NCBI RefSeq assembly: GCF_026686735.1
Contig: NZ_CP113432.1
Coordinates: 4,887,001 to 4,951,000, forward strand
Source of the DNA: Pseudomonas triclosanedens
GTDB lineage: Bacteria > Pseudomonadota > Gammaproteobacteria > Pseudomonadales > Pseudomonadaceae
Direction of reading: 5' to 3'
DNA: 64,000 nt
Position numbers and translations under genes: made by a program. Shown one piece after another: positions 34,109 through 43,051 of this stretch. Each line of letters opens with the position of its first letter. Position 1 is the stretch's first letter. The notes under the pieces are model-generated. The model did no database searches. It was not told where the DNA came from and was given only the letters and a program-made list of their open reading frames with translations.

Positions 34109-36637
34109 TCAGATCTTCAGCAGCCCCAGCTCCTTCGCCCGCGCCACCGCCTGGGTACGGCGCTCTACGCCGAGCTTGCCGTTTATCCGCCGGGCATGGG
34201 TTTTCACCGTATGCAGCGAGATATAGAGCCGCTCGCCGATCTCCAGGTTCGAACAGCCCCGCGCGATCAGCTCCAGCACCGACAGTTCGCGCAGGCTCAG
34301 GAGGTTGTGAGCGGGCACCTCCCCCGTTCCAGGGCGCAGGCCGAACAGGGCGGGTTGGCGACGCTGGGTCTCGCGCAGGGTGGCAAGCAGACCGAAACGC
34401 TGCGCCAGTGCCACGCCGTCGTCGAGCGCCTGCCGCGCTTCGTCCAGGTTGCCGCCGATGTAATGGGTTTCAGCCAGAGCCAGCCAGACATCGCAGGCCA
34501 GCGTATGGCGCCCCTGGCGCAACAGATCCGGCAGCATCGCCTGCAGGCGCTGCCGTGCGCCTTCGACCTCACCGTCGTACAGTTCCGCCAGCGCCAGGTG
34601 ATGCTCGACCTGGAGAATCTGGTCCGGCGCCGCGGCCGGAGGTGTCAGACGATCGATCCGGTAACGTGCGGCAACTCGCTGCAGCACTTCGCGCGCCGGC
34701 CCCGGACGCCCCTGGCGCAGATTCAGCGCGCCACTGGCCAGCAGCAGCGGGCCGCGATACATCGGCTCCGGCACGTGTTGCAGTTGCATCAGCCTCTCCA
34801 CCTCGATCAGGCGGTTGAATGCGCCTTCGGTGTCGCCGTCGAGGGCGTCCAGCCAGGCCAGGCCGGTGAATCCGTAGATCAGGCTCGGGTCGTGGCTGCG
34901 GCGGGTTTCGATGAGGCCGGAGATGAACAGCTCCCGCGCTTCCTCGTCGCGGCCCTGGCGCAGGCACAGCCAGCCGCGGCGCAAGGCCACGCGGCCGGCC
35001 ATGGCGTTGCCGGCCACGCGTGTTTCGTCGAGGTACTCCTGTACTCGTGCCAGCAACGCATCGGCGCGCTGCAGCTCGCCGCGCTGTTCCAGCCATTGGG
35101 CGCGGTCGAGTTCCAGCAGCGCTTCGAAGGTCAGGCTGCCATGCAGCCGCGCCAGCTTGAGGGCATCGCGGTTGATCAGCCGGGCCTCCGCCAGCCGTCC
35201 ATCGGCCTGGGCCTGCTGGGTCAGCGCCGAGAGGCAGATCAGCGTCTGCGCCCAGGCATCCTCCGGCAGGTGCTCCAGCGCCTCGCGCAACTGTTCGCCA
35301 GCCCCCATGCGTCCCCTGGCGTGGTTGAGCACGCCATTAAGCCCCTGCCACTGGGCGATCAGCGCGCGCTGGCGGCGCGCGCCGGGCATCGGCAGGAAGC
35401 GGGTAAAGCCGGCGAGCAGCGCTTCCACGTCGTCCAGCCGGCCGACGAACAGCAGCGTCCAGGCATTGAGGATAAGCAGGCGCGGTGTACTGCACAGCAG
35501 TTCGGCAGGCATCATCTCGCGCAGCCGCAGTACCCGGTCGACATTGCAGCCGTGCAGCAACTGCTCCTCGGTGAATCCCTGCAACAGGCTGGCCGATACA
35601 TCGGGCTCGTCGGCGAGCAGCGAATGCTCGAACGCCGAGTGGATTTCGCCGCCCTGGGTAAACCACTGGCACGCACGCCGATGCAGGGTCGCCGCCGGCC
35701 AGCGCGACAGGCTGGCCAGCGCCGGCGCGACCATCGGCGCCACGCGGAACCAGTGCTGCGTGTTGTCCACCGGTTCGATCAGTGCGCCCCAGCCAAGCAG
35801 CCCGTCCAACCCCTGGCCCGGTTCGTCGAACAGGTAGTCGCTCAATTCGCGGTTGAAGCGCGGGATGTAGGCCAGGGCGCAGAGCGTTTCCGCCAGCGCC
35901 GCCGGCAACGTCGCCAGGACCTCGCGCTGCAGGTAATCCTGCAACAGCGCGCCACCGGTTTCCGCCAGTTGCGTGGCGCACGGTGCCAGGCCGTCGCTGC
36001 CCATGCTCAGCAGGCGCAGGCGTACACCGGCGAACCAGCCCTGGGTCGAGTCGTGCAGCGATTCGCGCTGGGCTTGCGGCCACTCCAGGCCGTCCGCTTG
36101 TAGATAGCGATCCAGCTCGTACTGGGTCAGGGCGAGATTCGCGGCGCCCACCTCCAGCAGTTCGCCTTCGAGCAACAGGCGGGTCAGGTTGCACAGTGGC
36201 CGGCGCCGGCTGGCCAGCCACCAGCCGATCTGTGGCGAGGCCACGGCGAGCAGGCGGTCGAAGCAGTCATCCAGTGCTGCATCGGGTGCGCGCGGATAGT
36301 CGTCGAGCATCAGCCAGGTCGGCTCGCTGGCAGTCTCCAGCCAGGCACACAGGGCATCCTCGCCGGCCCACGGCACGCCCAGCGCTTCGCCCAGGCGCTC
36401 GCAGAACTGCGCGGGTTCCAGCGAGCGGCCCCCCAACCCCAGCCAGACAACCCGGATGCCCACCGGCGCCAGGCGGGCGCACTCGCTCATCAGCACCGTC
36501 TTGCCACAGCCGGGTGGCGCCACGAGCAGGCGAAGGCGGCATTCGGCGGCGCTCAGGCTGGCATGCAGCCGTTCGCGGGGCAGGTGCTGGCGTGGCAGGC
36601 GCGGCAGCGCCGCGCGGTGCAGGGCGATTGTCGACAT
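34109..36637 (-). CDS. MalT-type LuxR transcriptional regulator
   Basis: The 842-residue regulator has a STAND-type NTPase with Walker A APPGCGKT (40-47), a long TPR-like helical middle, and a C-terminal LuxR helix-turn-helix (about 778-835, LSLRELSVLELIARG and NLEIGERLYISLHTVKTHARRI). Such proteins bind ATP and an inducer, oligomerise and activate catabolic genes. The start at 36637 is chosen because the upstream in-frame codons (to 36712) read low-complexity sequence. The DUF1329/DUF1302 genes immediately upstream on the same strand are likely targets, though a terminator separates them. Confidence 0.88.
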   Translation of the reverse strand: MSTIALHRAALPRLPRQHLPRERLHASLSAAECRLRLLVAPPGCGKTVLMSECARLAPVGIRVVWLGLGGRSLEPAQFCERLGEALGVPWAGEDALCAWLETASEPTWLMLDDYPRAPDAALDDCFDRLLAVASPQIGWWLASRRRPLCNLTRLLLEGELLEVGAANLALTQYELDRYLQADGLEWPQAQRESLHDSTQGWFAGVRLRLLSMGSDGLAPCATQLAETGGALLQDYLQREVLATLPAALAETLCALAYIPRFNRELSDYLFDEPGQGLDGLLGWGALIEPVDNTQHWFRVAPMVAPALASLSRWPAATLHRRACQWFTQGGEIHSAFEHSLLADEPDVSASLLQGFTEEQLLHGCNVDRVLRLREMMPAELLCSTPRLLILNAWTLLFVGRLDDVEALLAGFTRFLPMPGARRQRALIAQWQGLNGVLNHARGRMGAGEQLREALEHLPEDAWAQTLICLSALTQQAQADGRLAEARLINRDALKLARLHGSLTFEALLELDRAQWLEQRGELQRADALLARVQEYLDETRVAGNAMAGRVALRRGWLCLRQGRDEEARELFISGLIETRRSHDPSLIYGFTGLAWLDALDGDTEGAFNRLIEVERLMQLQHVPEPMYRGPLLLASGALNLRQGRPGPAREVLQRVAARYRIDRLTPPAAAPDQILQVEHHLALAELYDGEVEGARQRLQAMLPDLLRQGRHTLACDVWLALAETHYIGGNLDEARQALDDGVALAQRFGLLATLRETQRRQPALFGLRPGTGEVPAHNLLSLRELSVLELIARGCSNLEIGERLYISLHTVKTHARRINGKLGVERRTQAVARAKELGLLKI

Positions 36638-36763
36638 GGGCTTCTTCCGGCCATTTGCAGGCCAGACTATGCCGGCCAGAGGGCCGGGCAAAGGACCATT
36701 AGCCGCACTCATGGGGCGTCATAGCGCAACATGCGCAAGGGCCTGGCAGACAGCTTACAGCGT

Positions 36764-36799
36764 CATAAAAGAAACCCGGCGACCACACGGGGCGCCGGG
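36764..36799 (-). terminator. Terminator after the DUF1302-DUF1329 pair
   Basis: On the minus strand CCCGGCG and CGCCGGG form a stem followed by TTTCTTTT. It starts about 20 bases after the DUF1329 stop and separates that transcript from the LuxR gene. Confidence 0.8.
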
Positions 36800-36818
36800 C
36801 AAAGGAGCGGATTTCCGG

Positions 36819-38189
36819 TCAGCGCACGCCGGTATTGCGCAGTGCCGCCGGAGTGAAGTCGGCCATGCTGGCCTTGATGCCGAACTGGTAGCCACGCCGC
36901 TCTTCGTTGTTCAGGCCAAAGGTCACGTAGCGGCCGGCGAGAACGTCGTACAGCGACTCGGCTGCGTAGCCGGTGGCCAGCTCGGTGTAGAAGGTCATGC
37001 TATGGCCTTCACCGACGCGCCACAGTTGGCCGCGACCGTCGTACAGCTCGGATTCGGCGATCTGCCAACTGTCCTCGTCGAGGTAGAAGTGGCGGGTAGC
37101 GTAGATGTTGCGCTCGCCGGACTTGAGGGTGCCCACGACTTCCCACACGCGGTGCAACTCGTAGCGGGTCAGGTCCTGGTTGATGTGGCCCGGCTTGACG
37201 ATGTCATCGTACTTGAGGTCCGGCGAGTTCAGGCGATAGCTGTTGTACGGAATGTACATTTCGCGCTTGCCCACCAGTTTCCAGTCGTAGCGGTCCGGCG
37301 CGCCGGAGAACATGTCGTAGTTGTCGGAGGTGCGCATGCCGTCGGAAGCGGTGCCCGGACCATCGTAGGCTACCTGCGGGGCACGGCGCACTCGGCGCTG
37401 CCCGGCGTTGTAGATCCACGCCAGGCGCGGCTCCTTCACCTGGTCCAGGGTTTCGTGGACCAGCAGGACGTTACCGGCCAGGCGCGCCGGAGCCGTTACC
37501 TGCTGCTTGAAGTAGGTGAGGATGTTGCCGGTCTTGCTGGCGTCCTGGTCCGTGATGTTCTGCGGCACCGCGATCGATTCTTCGAAGCGGATCGGAGTGT
37601 AGCTGCCGTTGGTCTGCGGCACTACCTGCACCACGGTGCGCGAGATGTTACCGCCGTGGTAACGGGTCAGGTGGTTCCACAGCGCCTGTACGCCGTTCTT
37701 CGGAATCGGGAAGGCGTAGTAGCGGCTTTTCTCGAAGTTTTCCAGGCCATTGCCGTCGTTGATCGGCTGGACGAACTCGGCGCTACGCTTGATCGAGCCA
37801 TAGATCTCGTCGGGCAGCGCGAAGGTGCGATGGCTGGTGTATACCGGGATCTTGTAGGTCTGCGGGTAGCGCTTGAACATCGCCATCTGCCCGGCGGACA
37901 GTTTGTCCTTGTACTGCTCGGCATTCTGCGCGGTGATGGTGAACAGCGGTTTCTCGCCAGCGAACGGGTCGGAGAGGAAGCCCTTGGCGTCAAGCTTGCC
38001 GGCCGTGCGGGAGATGCCGCCGGTCCAGGCCGGGATGCTGCCGTCGGCGTTGCCTTCCTTCTGCGAGCCCATCGGCGTCAGGCTGGTACCCAGCTTGGCC
38101 ACATCATCGGCGGAGACGGCCGCCATCACGCCGCAGGACAACAGGCTCAGTGCCAGCGCGCCGCATTGAAGGATTCGTGTCGTTCTCAT
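36819..38189 (-). CDS. DUF1329 outer-membrane-associated protein
   Basis: The 456-residue exported protein has a signal peptide ending near residue 24 (CGVMAAVSADD). DUF1329 members resemble LolB/LptA-like lipid carriers. GGISRTAGKLDAKGFLSDPFAGEKPLFTIT and the paired RVRRAPQVAYDGPGTASDG segments are characteristic. It lies 24 bases after the DUF1302 gene, its constant partner. Together they are linked in pseudomonads to uptake or handling of hydrophobic substrates. The exact role here is unknown; the large LuxR regulator next door hints at substrate-induced expression. Confidence 0.85.
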   Translation of the reverse strand: MRTTRILQCGALALSLLSCGVMAAVSADDVAKLGTSLTPMGSQKEGNADGSIPAWTGGISRTAGKLDAKGFLSDPFAGEKPLFTITAQNAEQYKDKLSAGQMAMFKRYPQTYKIPVYTSHRTFALPDEIYGSIKRSAEFVQPINDGNGLENFEKSRYYAFPIPKNGVQALWNHLTRYHGGNISRTVVQVVPQTNGSYTPIRFEESIAVPQNITDQDASKTGNILTYFKQQVTAPARLAGNVLLVHETLDQVKEPRLAWIYNAGQRRVRRAPQVAYDGPGTASDGMRTSDNYDMFSGAPDRYDWKLVGKREMYIPYNSYRLNSPDLKYDDIVKPGHINQDLTRYELHRVWEVVGTLKSGERNIYATRHFYLDEDSWQIAESELYDGRGQLWRVGEGHSMTFYTELATGYAAESLYDVLAGRYVTFGLNNEERRGYQFGIKASMADFTPAALRNTGVR

Positions 38190-38213
38190 ACGTCAGTTCC
38201 TTGGTCAGGCAGG

Positions 38214-40022
38214 TCAGAAGTTCACGCCGAAGCTGAGCGCGAGGAAGTCCCGATCGACGATGGTGTTGTAGTCGCCACCGAAGAAGTTCGTGTAGCTCAG
38301 GCTCGCGGTGTAGGTGTTCTGGTAGTCGGCATCGATGCCGATGCTGGCGGCCTTGCTGCCTTCGTTGAACACCGGACCGGTGCCGTTGACGTCCTGCGAC
38401 CAGGCGATGTTCGGCTTGAGGTTGACCCCGGCGAACACGTTGTTGTAGTCCCAGATGGCGCGGGTGCGGTAACCCCAGGAGGAAGAGGTGTAGAAGCCGC
38501 CGCTGCCGTACTCGTCGTCGGCCGCCGCGTTCTCCGGCACGCCGTACACCGAATCACGACCGTAGCGCTCGCCGACCTTGTTGGTCATGCCGCCAACGTA
38601 GGTCACGCCGACTTCGCCAACCAGGGTCAGGCGGTCTGCGCCCATGACCTGATCGAAGAAGTGGGTGAAGGTGGTCTGCGCCTGAGTCACTTCCTTGCGC
38701 ACGTAACCGTGGTTGACCTGGTTGGCCTGGGCCAGAGCGCCAGCCACGCCGCCAGTGGCGAAGCCGTTGGCCACGGTGGTGGCCAGCAGCGGCGTCAGGT
38801 CGGTGGTGTTGAGCTGCAGCGGCATGTTCGGCCGGTAGCTGATCTCGCCCTGCCACGCAGTGCCGGTGGGCAGTGTGGTGGAGAAGCTCAGGCCGTACAG
38901 GCGGATGTCCTCGGGGTATTCGAGGAAGTAGTGGCCGCGGCCAAGCAGGATCGGCTGGGCCAGCGCCGAGGCGCCCGCACCGATGGCGCGCAGAGCGTTG
39001 CCGATATCAGCGGAGCCGGCGTTCTGCATGCTCACGATGGGCGTGCGGCTGTGATAGTTCATCACATAGGCGCCGTACTCGGTATCGGAACCCAGCCAGC
39101 GCATGGACAGGCCCCACTGGCCGGAGTCGCGGGCGTCGCGGTCGGCGCCGCGCGGCACCATCAGGCCCTCGGGAGTGACGGTCACGCCCAGCGAGTTGAG
39201 CAGCGCCTTGGTCGCCGGGGCGTTCAGCGCGGTGACGGTGTTCTTGTCGAGGACGTTGTAGTTGGTGTTGCAGCCATCGGCCGCCACGTCGGTGGTGGAG
39301 AAGAAGGTGCCGCAGTTGTCCAGAACGGTCTGGTCCCACTCCAACTGGTAGAAACCTTCCACGGAGAGGCTGTCGGTGAGGCTCTGCGAGAGGTAGAGCA
39401 TGTTCACCGGGATCAGGCCTTCCTTGATCTCCGAACCAGGGCGGCGGAACGCGGATACATCGATGGGGTTGATGGTGTTGATGCTGTTGCCGATGAACGA
39501 ACTCTCACCCCAGCTCACTACCTGCTTGCCCACGCGAACGGTGCCGGGCAGGTCGGCGATGGAGTAGTTGTAGTAACCGAAGGCGTCCAGCAATTGTGCG
39601 CCGGAGGACTTGGCTCCCTCCTTGCGGCCGCTGTCGGAAATCGGCTTCCACTCGGTTCCCTCGTCCTTGAGACGGAAATCGTACCAGTACTTGCCGCGGG
39701 TGAAGACGCCGAAGTCCCCGTACTTCAGCTCCAGGTCATGAATGCCCTTGAAGATCTTCGAGAAGGTGTGGCCCTTGCGGAAGTTCAGGCGACCGTCATC
39801 GTTGGTCTGGGTCATGCCATGCCCGCCGTTGGCGGAACCGATCAGGTCCTGTTTCGGACTCTGCGTACTCCAGCTTGCCCCCACGGACAGGCTGGAATCG
39901 AACTGCCCTTCGATTTCCCCGATGTTGAAGTTGATCGCCTGAGCCTGGGTGGCGCATCCCAGGGCGACAGCAGTGGCGAGAAGTTGCGGTTGGAAGAATC
40001 CGCGCCTTGTTTTTGTTGTCAT
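38214..40022 (-). CDS. DUF1302 outer-membrane protein
   Basis: The 602-residue product starts with a signal peptide of about 29 residues ending QAQA. INFNIGEIEGQFDSSLSVGASW is the standard opening of mature DUF1302 proteins. The rest alternates short beta strands and ends in an aromatic residue (SFGVNF), as outer-membrane barrels do. It is transcribed first, with DUF1329 24 bases downstream. A channel or receptor for hydrophobic compounds is the usual guess. About 230 bases of promoter region separate it from the divergent SnoaL-AraC gene. Confidence 0.87.
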   Translation of the reverse strand: MTTKTRRGFFQPQLLATAVALGCATQAQAINFNIGEIEGQFDSSLSVGASWSTQSPKQDLIGSANGGHGMTQTNDDGRLNFRKGHTFSKIFKGIHDLELKYGDFGVFTRGKYWYDFRLKDEGTEWKPISDSGRKEGAKSSGAQLLDAFGYYNYSIADLPGTVRVGKQVVSWGESSFIGNSINTINPIDVSAFRRPGSEIKEGLIPVNMLYLSQSLTDSLSVEGFYQLEWDQTVLDNCGTFFSTTDVAADGCNTNYNVLDKNTVTALNAPATKALLNSLGVTVTPEGLMVPRGADRDARDSGQWGLSMRWLGSDTEYGAYVMNYHSRTPIVSMQNAGSADIGNALRAIGAGASALAQPILLGRGHYFLEYPEDIRLYGLSFSTTLPTGTAWQGEISYRPNMPLQLNTTDLTPLLATTVANGFATGGVAGALAQANQVNHGYVRKEVTQAQTTFTHFFDQVMGADRLTLVGEVGVTYVGGMTNKVGERYGRDSVYGVPENAAADDEYGSGGFYTSSSWGYRTRAIWDYNNVFAGVNLKPNIAWSQDVNGTGPVFNEGSKAASIGIDADYQNTYTASLSYTNFFGGDYNTIVDRDFLALSFGVNF

Positions 40023-40253
40023 GCGGCTCTCCTGACGGTGTCTAGGTGGCTACACCCTACTCAGCCGCCGGGAGGGGAGTAAGCGCTCCAAGGTGGTATT
40101 TGAGCTGTCGCCCGAAAGAGTGAATCCCCCCTCTGGGACGGGTCTTTCCGAGCAGAATTGGCGCAGGCGATGACGGATCATCGAGAATCTGGATAGTGCA
40201 TACAGACTTGCCACTACCCGAGCGACGCTGTTCTGGGGCATCCTTGGCAGCCT

Positions 40254-41069
40254 ATGCACTACATCGACCAACGCCCGACCGACAGCCACCTCACCGAGCA
40301 GACCCGCGAGGTGGTTCTGCGCTATCACCAATGCTGGAAGGTTCGTGACCTCGAAGCGGTGCTCGAGCTCTACCATCCGCAGGTGGAGTACAACGACTTC
40401 TTCCAGAATCGCCGCCTGAGCCAGGGCGATCTGCGCGACTACGTGAGCACCACCATGCCCAGTCGCCCGGAGGAGTTCCTCGACCACATCGACCGCATCC
40501 GCGTCGACGGCGACACTGCCTTCATCCAGTACCGAATCGCCGTCACACTCAGCGGCCGCCTGGCGACCTTCCACTCCAGTGAGGCCATCACAGTGCGCGA
40601 CGGCAAGATATGGCGGATCAACGAGTACGCCTCGGTCGTGCGCGAAGGCACCGAGAGCCGTACCCAGACCAGCGACCCACGCCCGGCGACCAGCCGCCTC
40701 GGCCTCTCGCCGCGCCAGTTGAGCCAACTGGCAAGCGACCTGGAACACTACTTCAGCAAGAACCAGCCCTACCTGGCGCCGGATCTCGACCTGACCCAGG
40801 TAGCCAGCGCCACCGGCTACACCCGCAACCAGATCTCCTACCTGCTCAACCAGGTGATGGGCCTGAGCTTCTACCAGTACGTCAACCAGACCCGCCTGCA
40901 GCACCTGCTCGCGCAGTTGCGTCCGCCGCTGCCGGCACGCATCGACGAGTTGGCGTTCTCCGCCGGCTTCAACTCGCTGTCGGCCTTCTACCGCTGCTTC
41001 CGCCAGCACACCGGGCAATCGCCACGCGAGTACCTCAAGCGCCTGCGCGACGAGCAGAACAGCGCCTGA
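40254..41069 (+). CDS. SnoaL/NTF2-like domain fused to AraC-type DNA-binding domain
   Basis: The 271-residue product combines two parts. Residues about 14-135 form a SnoaL/NTF2-like pocket (VLRYHQCWKVRDLEAVLELYHPQVEY, then RRLSQGDLRDYV and DGKIWRINEY). Residues about 160-268 form an AraC double helix-turn-helix (LDLTQVASATGYTRNQISYLLN and FSAGFNSLSAFYRCFRQHTGQSPREYL). AraC proteins normally carry a cupin-like sensor, so the NTF2 pocket is an unusual ligand sensor. It lies divergent from DUF1302 and 113 bases before an FAD oxidase/cupin pair; either could be its target. Confidence 0.85.
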   Translation: MHYIDQRPTDSHLTEQTREVVLRYHQCWKVRDLEAVLELYHPQVEYNDFFQNRRLSQGDLRDYVSTTMPSRPEEFLDHIDRIRVDGDTAFIQYRIAVTLSGRLATFHSSEAITVRDGKIWRINEYASVVREGTESRTQTSDPRPATSRLGLSPRQLSQLASDLEHYFSKNQPYLAPDLDLTQVASATGYTRNQISYLLNQVMGLSFYQYVNQTRLQHLLAQLRPPLPARIDELAFSAGFNSLSAFYRCFRQHTGQSPREYLKRLRDEQNSA

Positions 41070-41182
41070 CCAACACCTGCCGGCGGGCGCGCGGGCACTC
41101 CCCGCGTACCCGCGCAGACGACAGAACCCCGCGCCGCTTCTAGGCTTGCCGACATCCCCCCTCTTCCCCTCCGGAGTCGTCT

Positions 41183-42604
41183 ATGTCGGCATGGCGTCAT
41201 ATCAGTCTGTGGATGAACCAATTGGACGACGCCCTCGTCCCGCGTCCCTCCCTGGAAGGTGCACTGGAAGTCGACGTGGCCATCGCCGGCGCCGGTTATA
41301 CCGGGCTGTGGACTGCCTATTACCTCAAGCAGCGCGCGCCGCAACTGAAGATCGCCATCGTCGAGGCGGAAACCGCCGGCTTCGGTGCCTCCGGGCGCAA
41401 CGGCGGCTGGCTGATGGGCAACATTCTCGGCGAGGACCGCCTGCTCGCCGGCCTCTCGCCGGAACAGCGCCGCGCGTCCTACGACCTGCTGCACGATATC
41501 CCCGATGAAGTGGCTCGCGTGCTCGACCGCGAAGGCATCGACTGCGACTATCGCAAGGGCGGCGTGCTTTACACCGCCGCGCGCTACCCCGAGCAGGAAA
41601 CCCGCCTGCGGCAGTACCTCGCCCACCTGCACGCCGAGGGCCTGACGGAGGATGACTACCGCTGGCTGAGCAAGAGCGAGCTGGCCGAACAACTGCGCAT
41701 CCCCAGCGCACTGGGCGCCATCCACACCCCGCACTGCGCCACCATCGATCCGGCCAAGCTGGTCCGTGGCCTGGCCCGCGCCGTGGAACGCCTGGGCGTG
41801 CAGATCTTCGAGAAGAGCCGCGTCACCTACTGGCAGCCCGGCGTGCTGCGTACCGCCAAGGGCGAGCTGAAGGCTCACTGGGTGGTGCCGGCCATCGAAG
41901 GCTACGCTGCCGACCTGCCGCCGCTGGGCAACTACCAGTTGCCGGTGCAGAGTCTGCTGGTGGCCACCGAGCCGCTGCCAGAATCGGTGTGGGCGCAAAT
42001 CGGCCTCGACAAGGGCCAGGCGTTCAGCGAATTCAGCCGCCAGGTCACCTATGGCCAGCGCACCCCCGACAACCGCCTGGCCTTCGGCGCACGCGGCGGC
42101 TACCGCTTTGGCGGCAAGCTGCGCACCGACTTCAACCTGAACGACGACGAAGTCGGACTGCGTCGCTACCTGTTCGGTGAGTTGTTTCCGCAACTCAAGG
42201 ATGTGCGCATCACCCACACCTGGGGTGGCAACCTCGGCATGTCGCGGCGCTTCCACCCGCATATGCTGATCGACCGCCGCAACGGCATCGCGCTCTCCGG
42301 CGGCTACGGCGGAGAAGGCGTCGGCGCCACCAACCTGGGCGGCCGTACGCTGGCCGACCTGATCCTGGGCCAGGCCAGCGACCTGACCCGCCAACCCTGG
42401 GTGATCGACGACCGCAGCATGCAGGACGCCCTGCGTGGCTGGGAGCCGGAACCGTGCCGCTGGCTGGGCTACAACGCGATCATCCGCAGTTTCGTGCACG
42501 AAGACGAAGTCCTGGCCAACCCGCACAGCGCGCCCTGGCGTCGCCAACTGGCGGAGAAACTCGCCGCGACGATGGAAAGCCTGATGACCTGGAAGGTCGG
42601 CTGA
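41183..42604 (+). CDS. FAD-dependent amine oxidoreductase (PuuB/DAO family)
   Basis: The 473-residue product has the FAD motif GAGYTGLWTAYYL near residues 36-48, EAETAGFGASGRNGGWLMG around 71-89, and a C-terminal GGYGGEGVGATNLGGRTLADLI. This matches the DAO family that includes gamma-glutamylputrescine oxidase. An amine or amino-acid substrate is likely, but no puu genes are adjacent. A small cupin protein follows after 33 bases, probably co-transcribed. The SnoaL-AraC regulator lies immediately upstream. Confidence 0.87.
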   Translation: MSAWRHISLWMNQLDDALVPRPSLEGALEVDVAIAGAGYTGLWTAYYLKQRAPQLKIAIVEAETAGFGASGRNGGWLMGNILGEDRLLAGLSPEQRRASYDLLHDIPDEVARVLDREGIDCDYRKGGVLYTAARYPEQETRLRQYLAHLHAEGLTEDDYRWLSKSELAEQLRIPSALGAIHTPHCATIDPAKLVRGLARAVERLGVQIFEKSRVTYWQPGVLRTAKGELKAHWVVPAIEGYAADLPPLGNYQLPVQSLLVATEPLPESVWAQIGLDKGQAFSEFSRQVTYGQRTPDNRLAFGARGGYRFGGKLRTDFNLNDDEVGLRRYLFGELFPQLKDVRITHTWGGNLGMSRRFHPHMLIDRRNGIALSGGYGGEGVGATNLGGRTLADLILGQASDLTRQPWVIDDRSMQDALRGWEPEPCRWLGYNAIIRSFVHEDEVLANPHSAPWRRQLAEKLAATMESLMTWKVG

Positions 42605-42637
42605 TCCGTCCCCCCACCCCCACTGGAGCCCCGAAGA

Positions 42638-42985
42638 ATGAAACTGACCCACCTGAAAAACACCCTGCACGCCGAGCTCGGTGAAGCCAACCCGGTCGCC
42701 GTGCCGCTGGGCGAGCCGGTCTCGGAAACCCGCGTGGAATCCATCGAGCGTCCGGACCGCGTGGAAACCGGCATCTGGGAATGCACTCCCGGCCGCTGGC
42801 GCCGGCAGATCGTCGAGCAGGAGTTCTGCCACTTCATCGCAGGCCGCGGCACCTTTACGCCGGACGGTGGCGAGCCGATCGCCTTCCAGGCCGGCGATGC
42901 CTTCCTGCTGCCGCAGAACAGCCTCGGCGTGTGGGATATCCAGGAAACCGTGCGCAAGACTTACGTGATCATCGACCGCGACTGA
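42638..42985 (+). CDS. Small cupin protein (cupin_3 type)
   Basis: The 115-residue single-domain cupin has FCHFIAGRGTFTPDGGEPIAFQAGD (about 68-92) and a second beta motif ending in WDIQETVRKTYVII. It lacks an obvious full HxH metal triad in motif 1, having Glu and a single His (EQEFCHFI), so catalytic activity is uncertain. Proteins of this type often accompany PuuB-like oxidases as here, 33 bases downstream. Start 42638 has GGAG and GAAG upstream. Confidence 0.8.
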   Translation: MKLTHLKNTLHAELGEANPVAVPLGEPVSETRVESIERPDRVETGIWECTPGRWRRQIVEQEFCHFIAGRGTFTPDGGEPIAFQAGDAFLLPQNSLGVWDIQETVRKTYVIIDRD

Positions 42986-43001
42986 TTGCACGTGGGGACG
43001 A

Positions 43002-43030
43002 GGGAAAAGTCCGTTCCCCGGGCTTTTCCT
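43002..43030. terminator. Probable bidirectional terminator between convergent genes
   Basis: GGAAAAG and CTTTTCC arms flank a short GC-rich loop, leaving A and T tracts suitable for both strands. It lies between the cupin stop at 42985 and the enoyl-CoA hydratase stop at 43052. Confidence 0.6.
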
Positions 43031-43051
43031 TCCACCTCGACTGCAGCCCTC

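Noticed and set aside
33869..36103. 744-codon plus-strand open frame
   Set aside because: Antisense to the LuxR regulator; composition rich in Gln, Arg and Ala with no motif.
36456..40082. 1208-codon plus-strand open frame
   Set aside because: It is antisense to the DUF1329 and DUF1302 genes, which have clear families, signal peptides and a terminator. High GC keeps the opposite frame free of stops.
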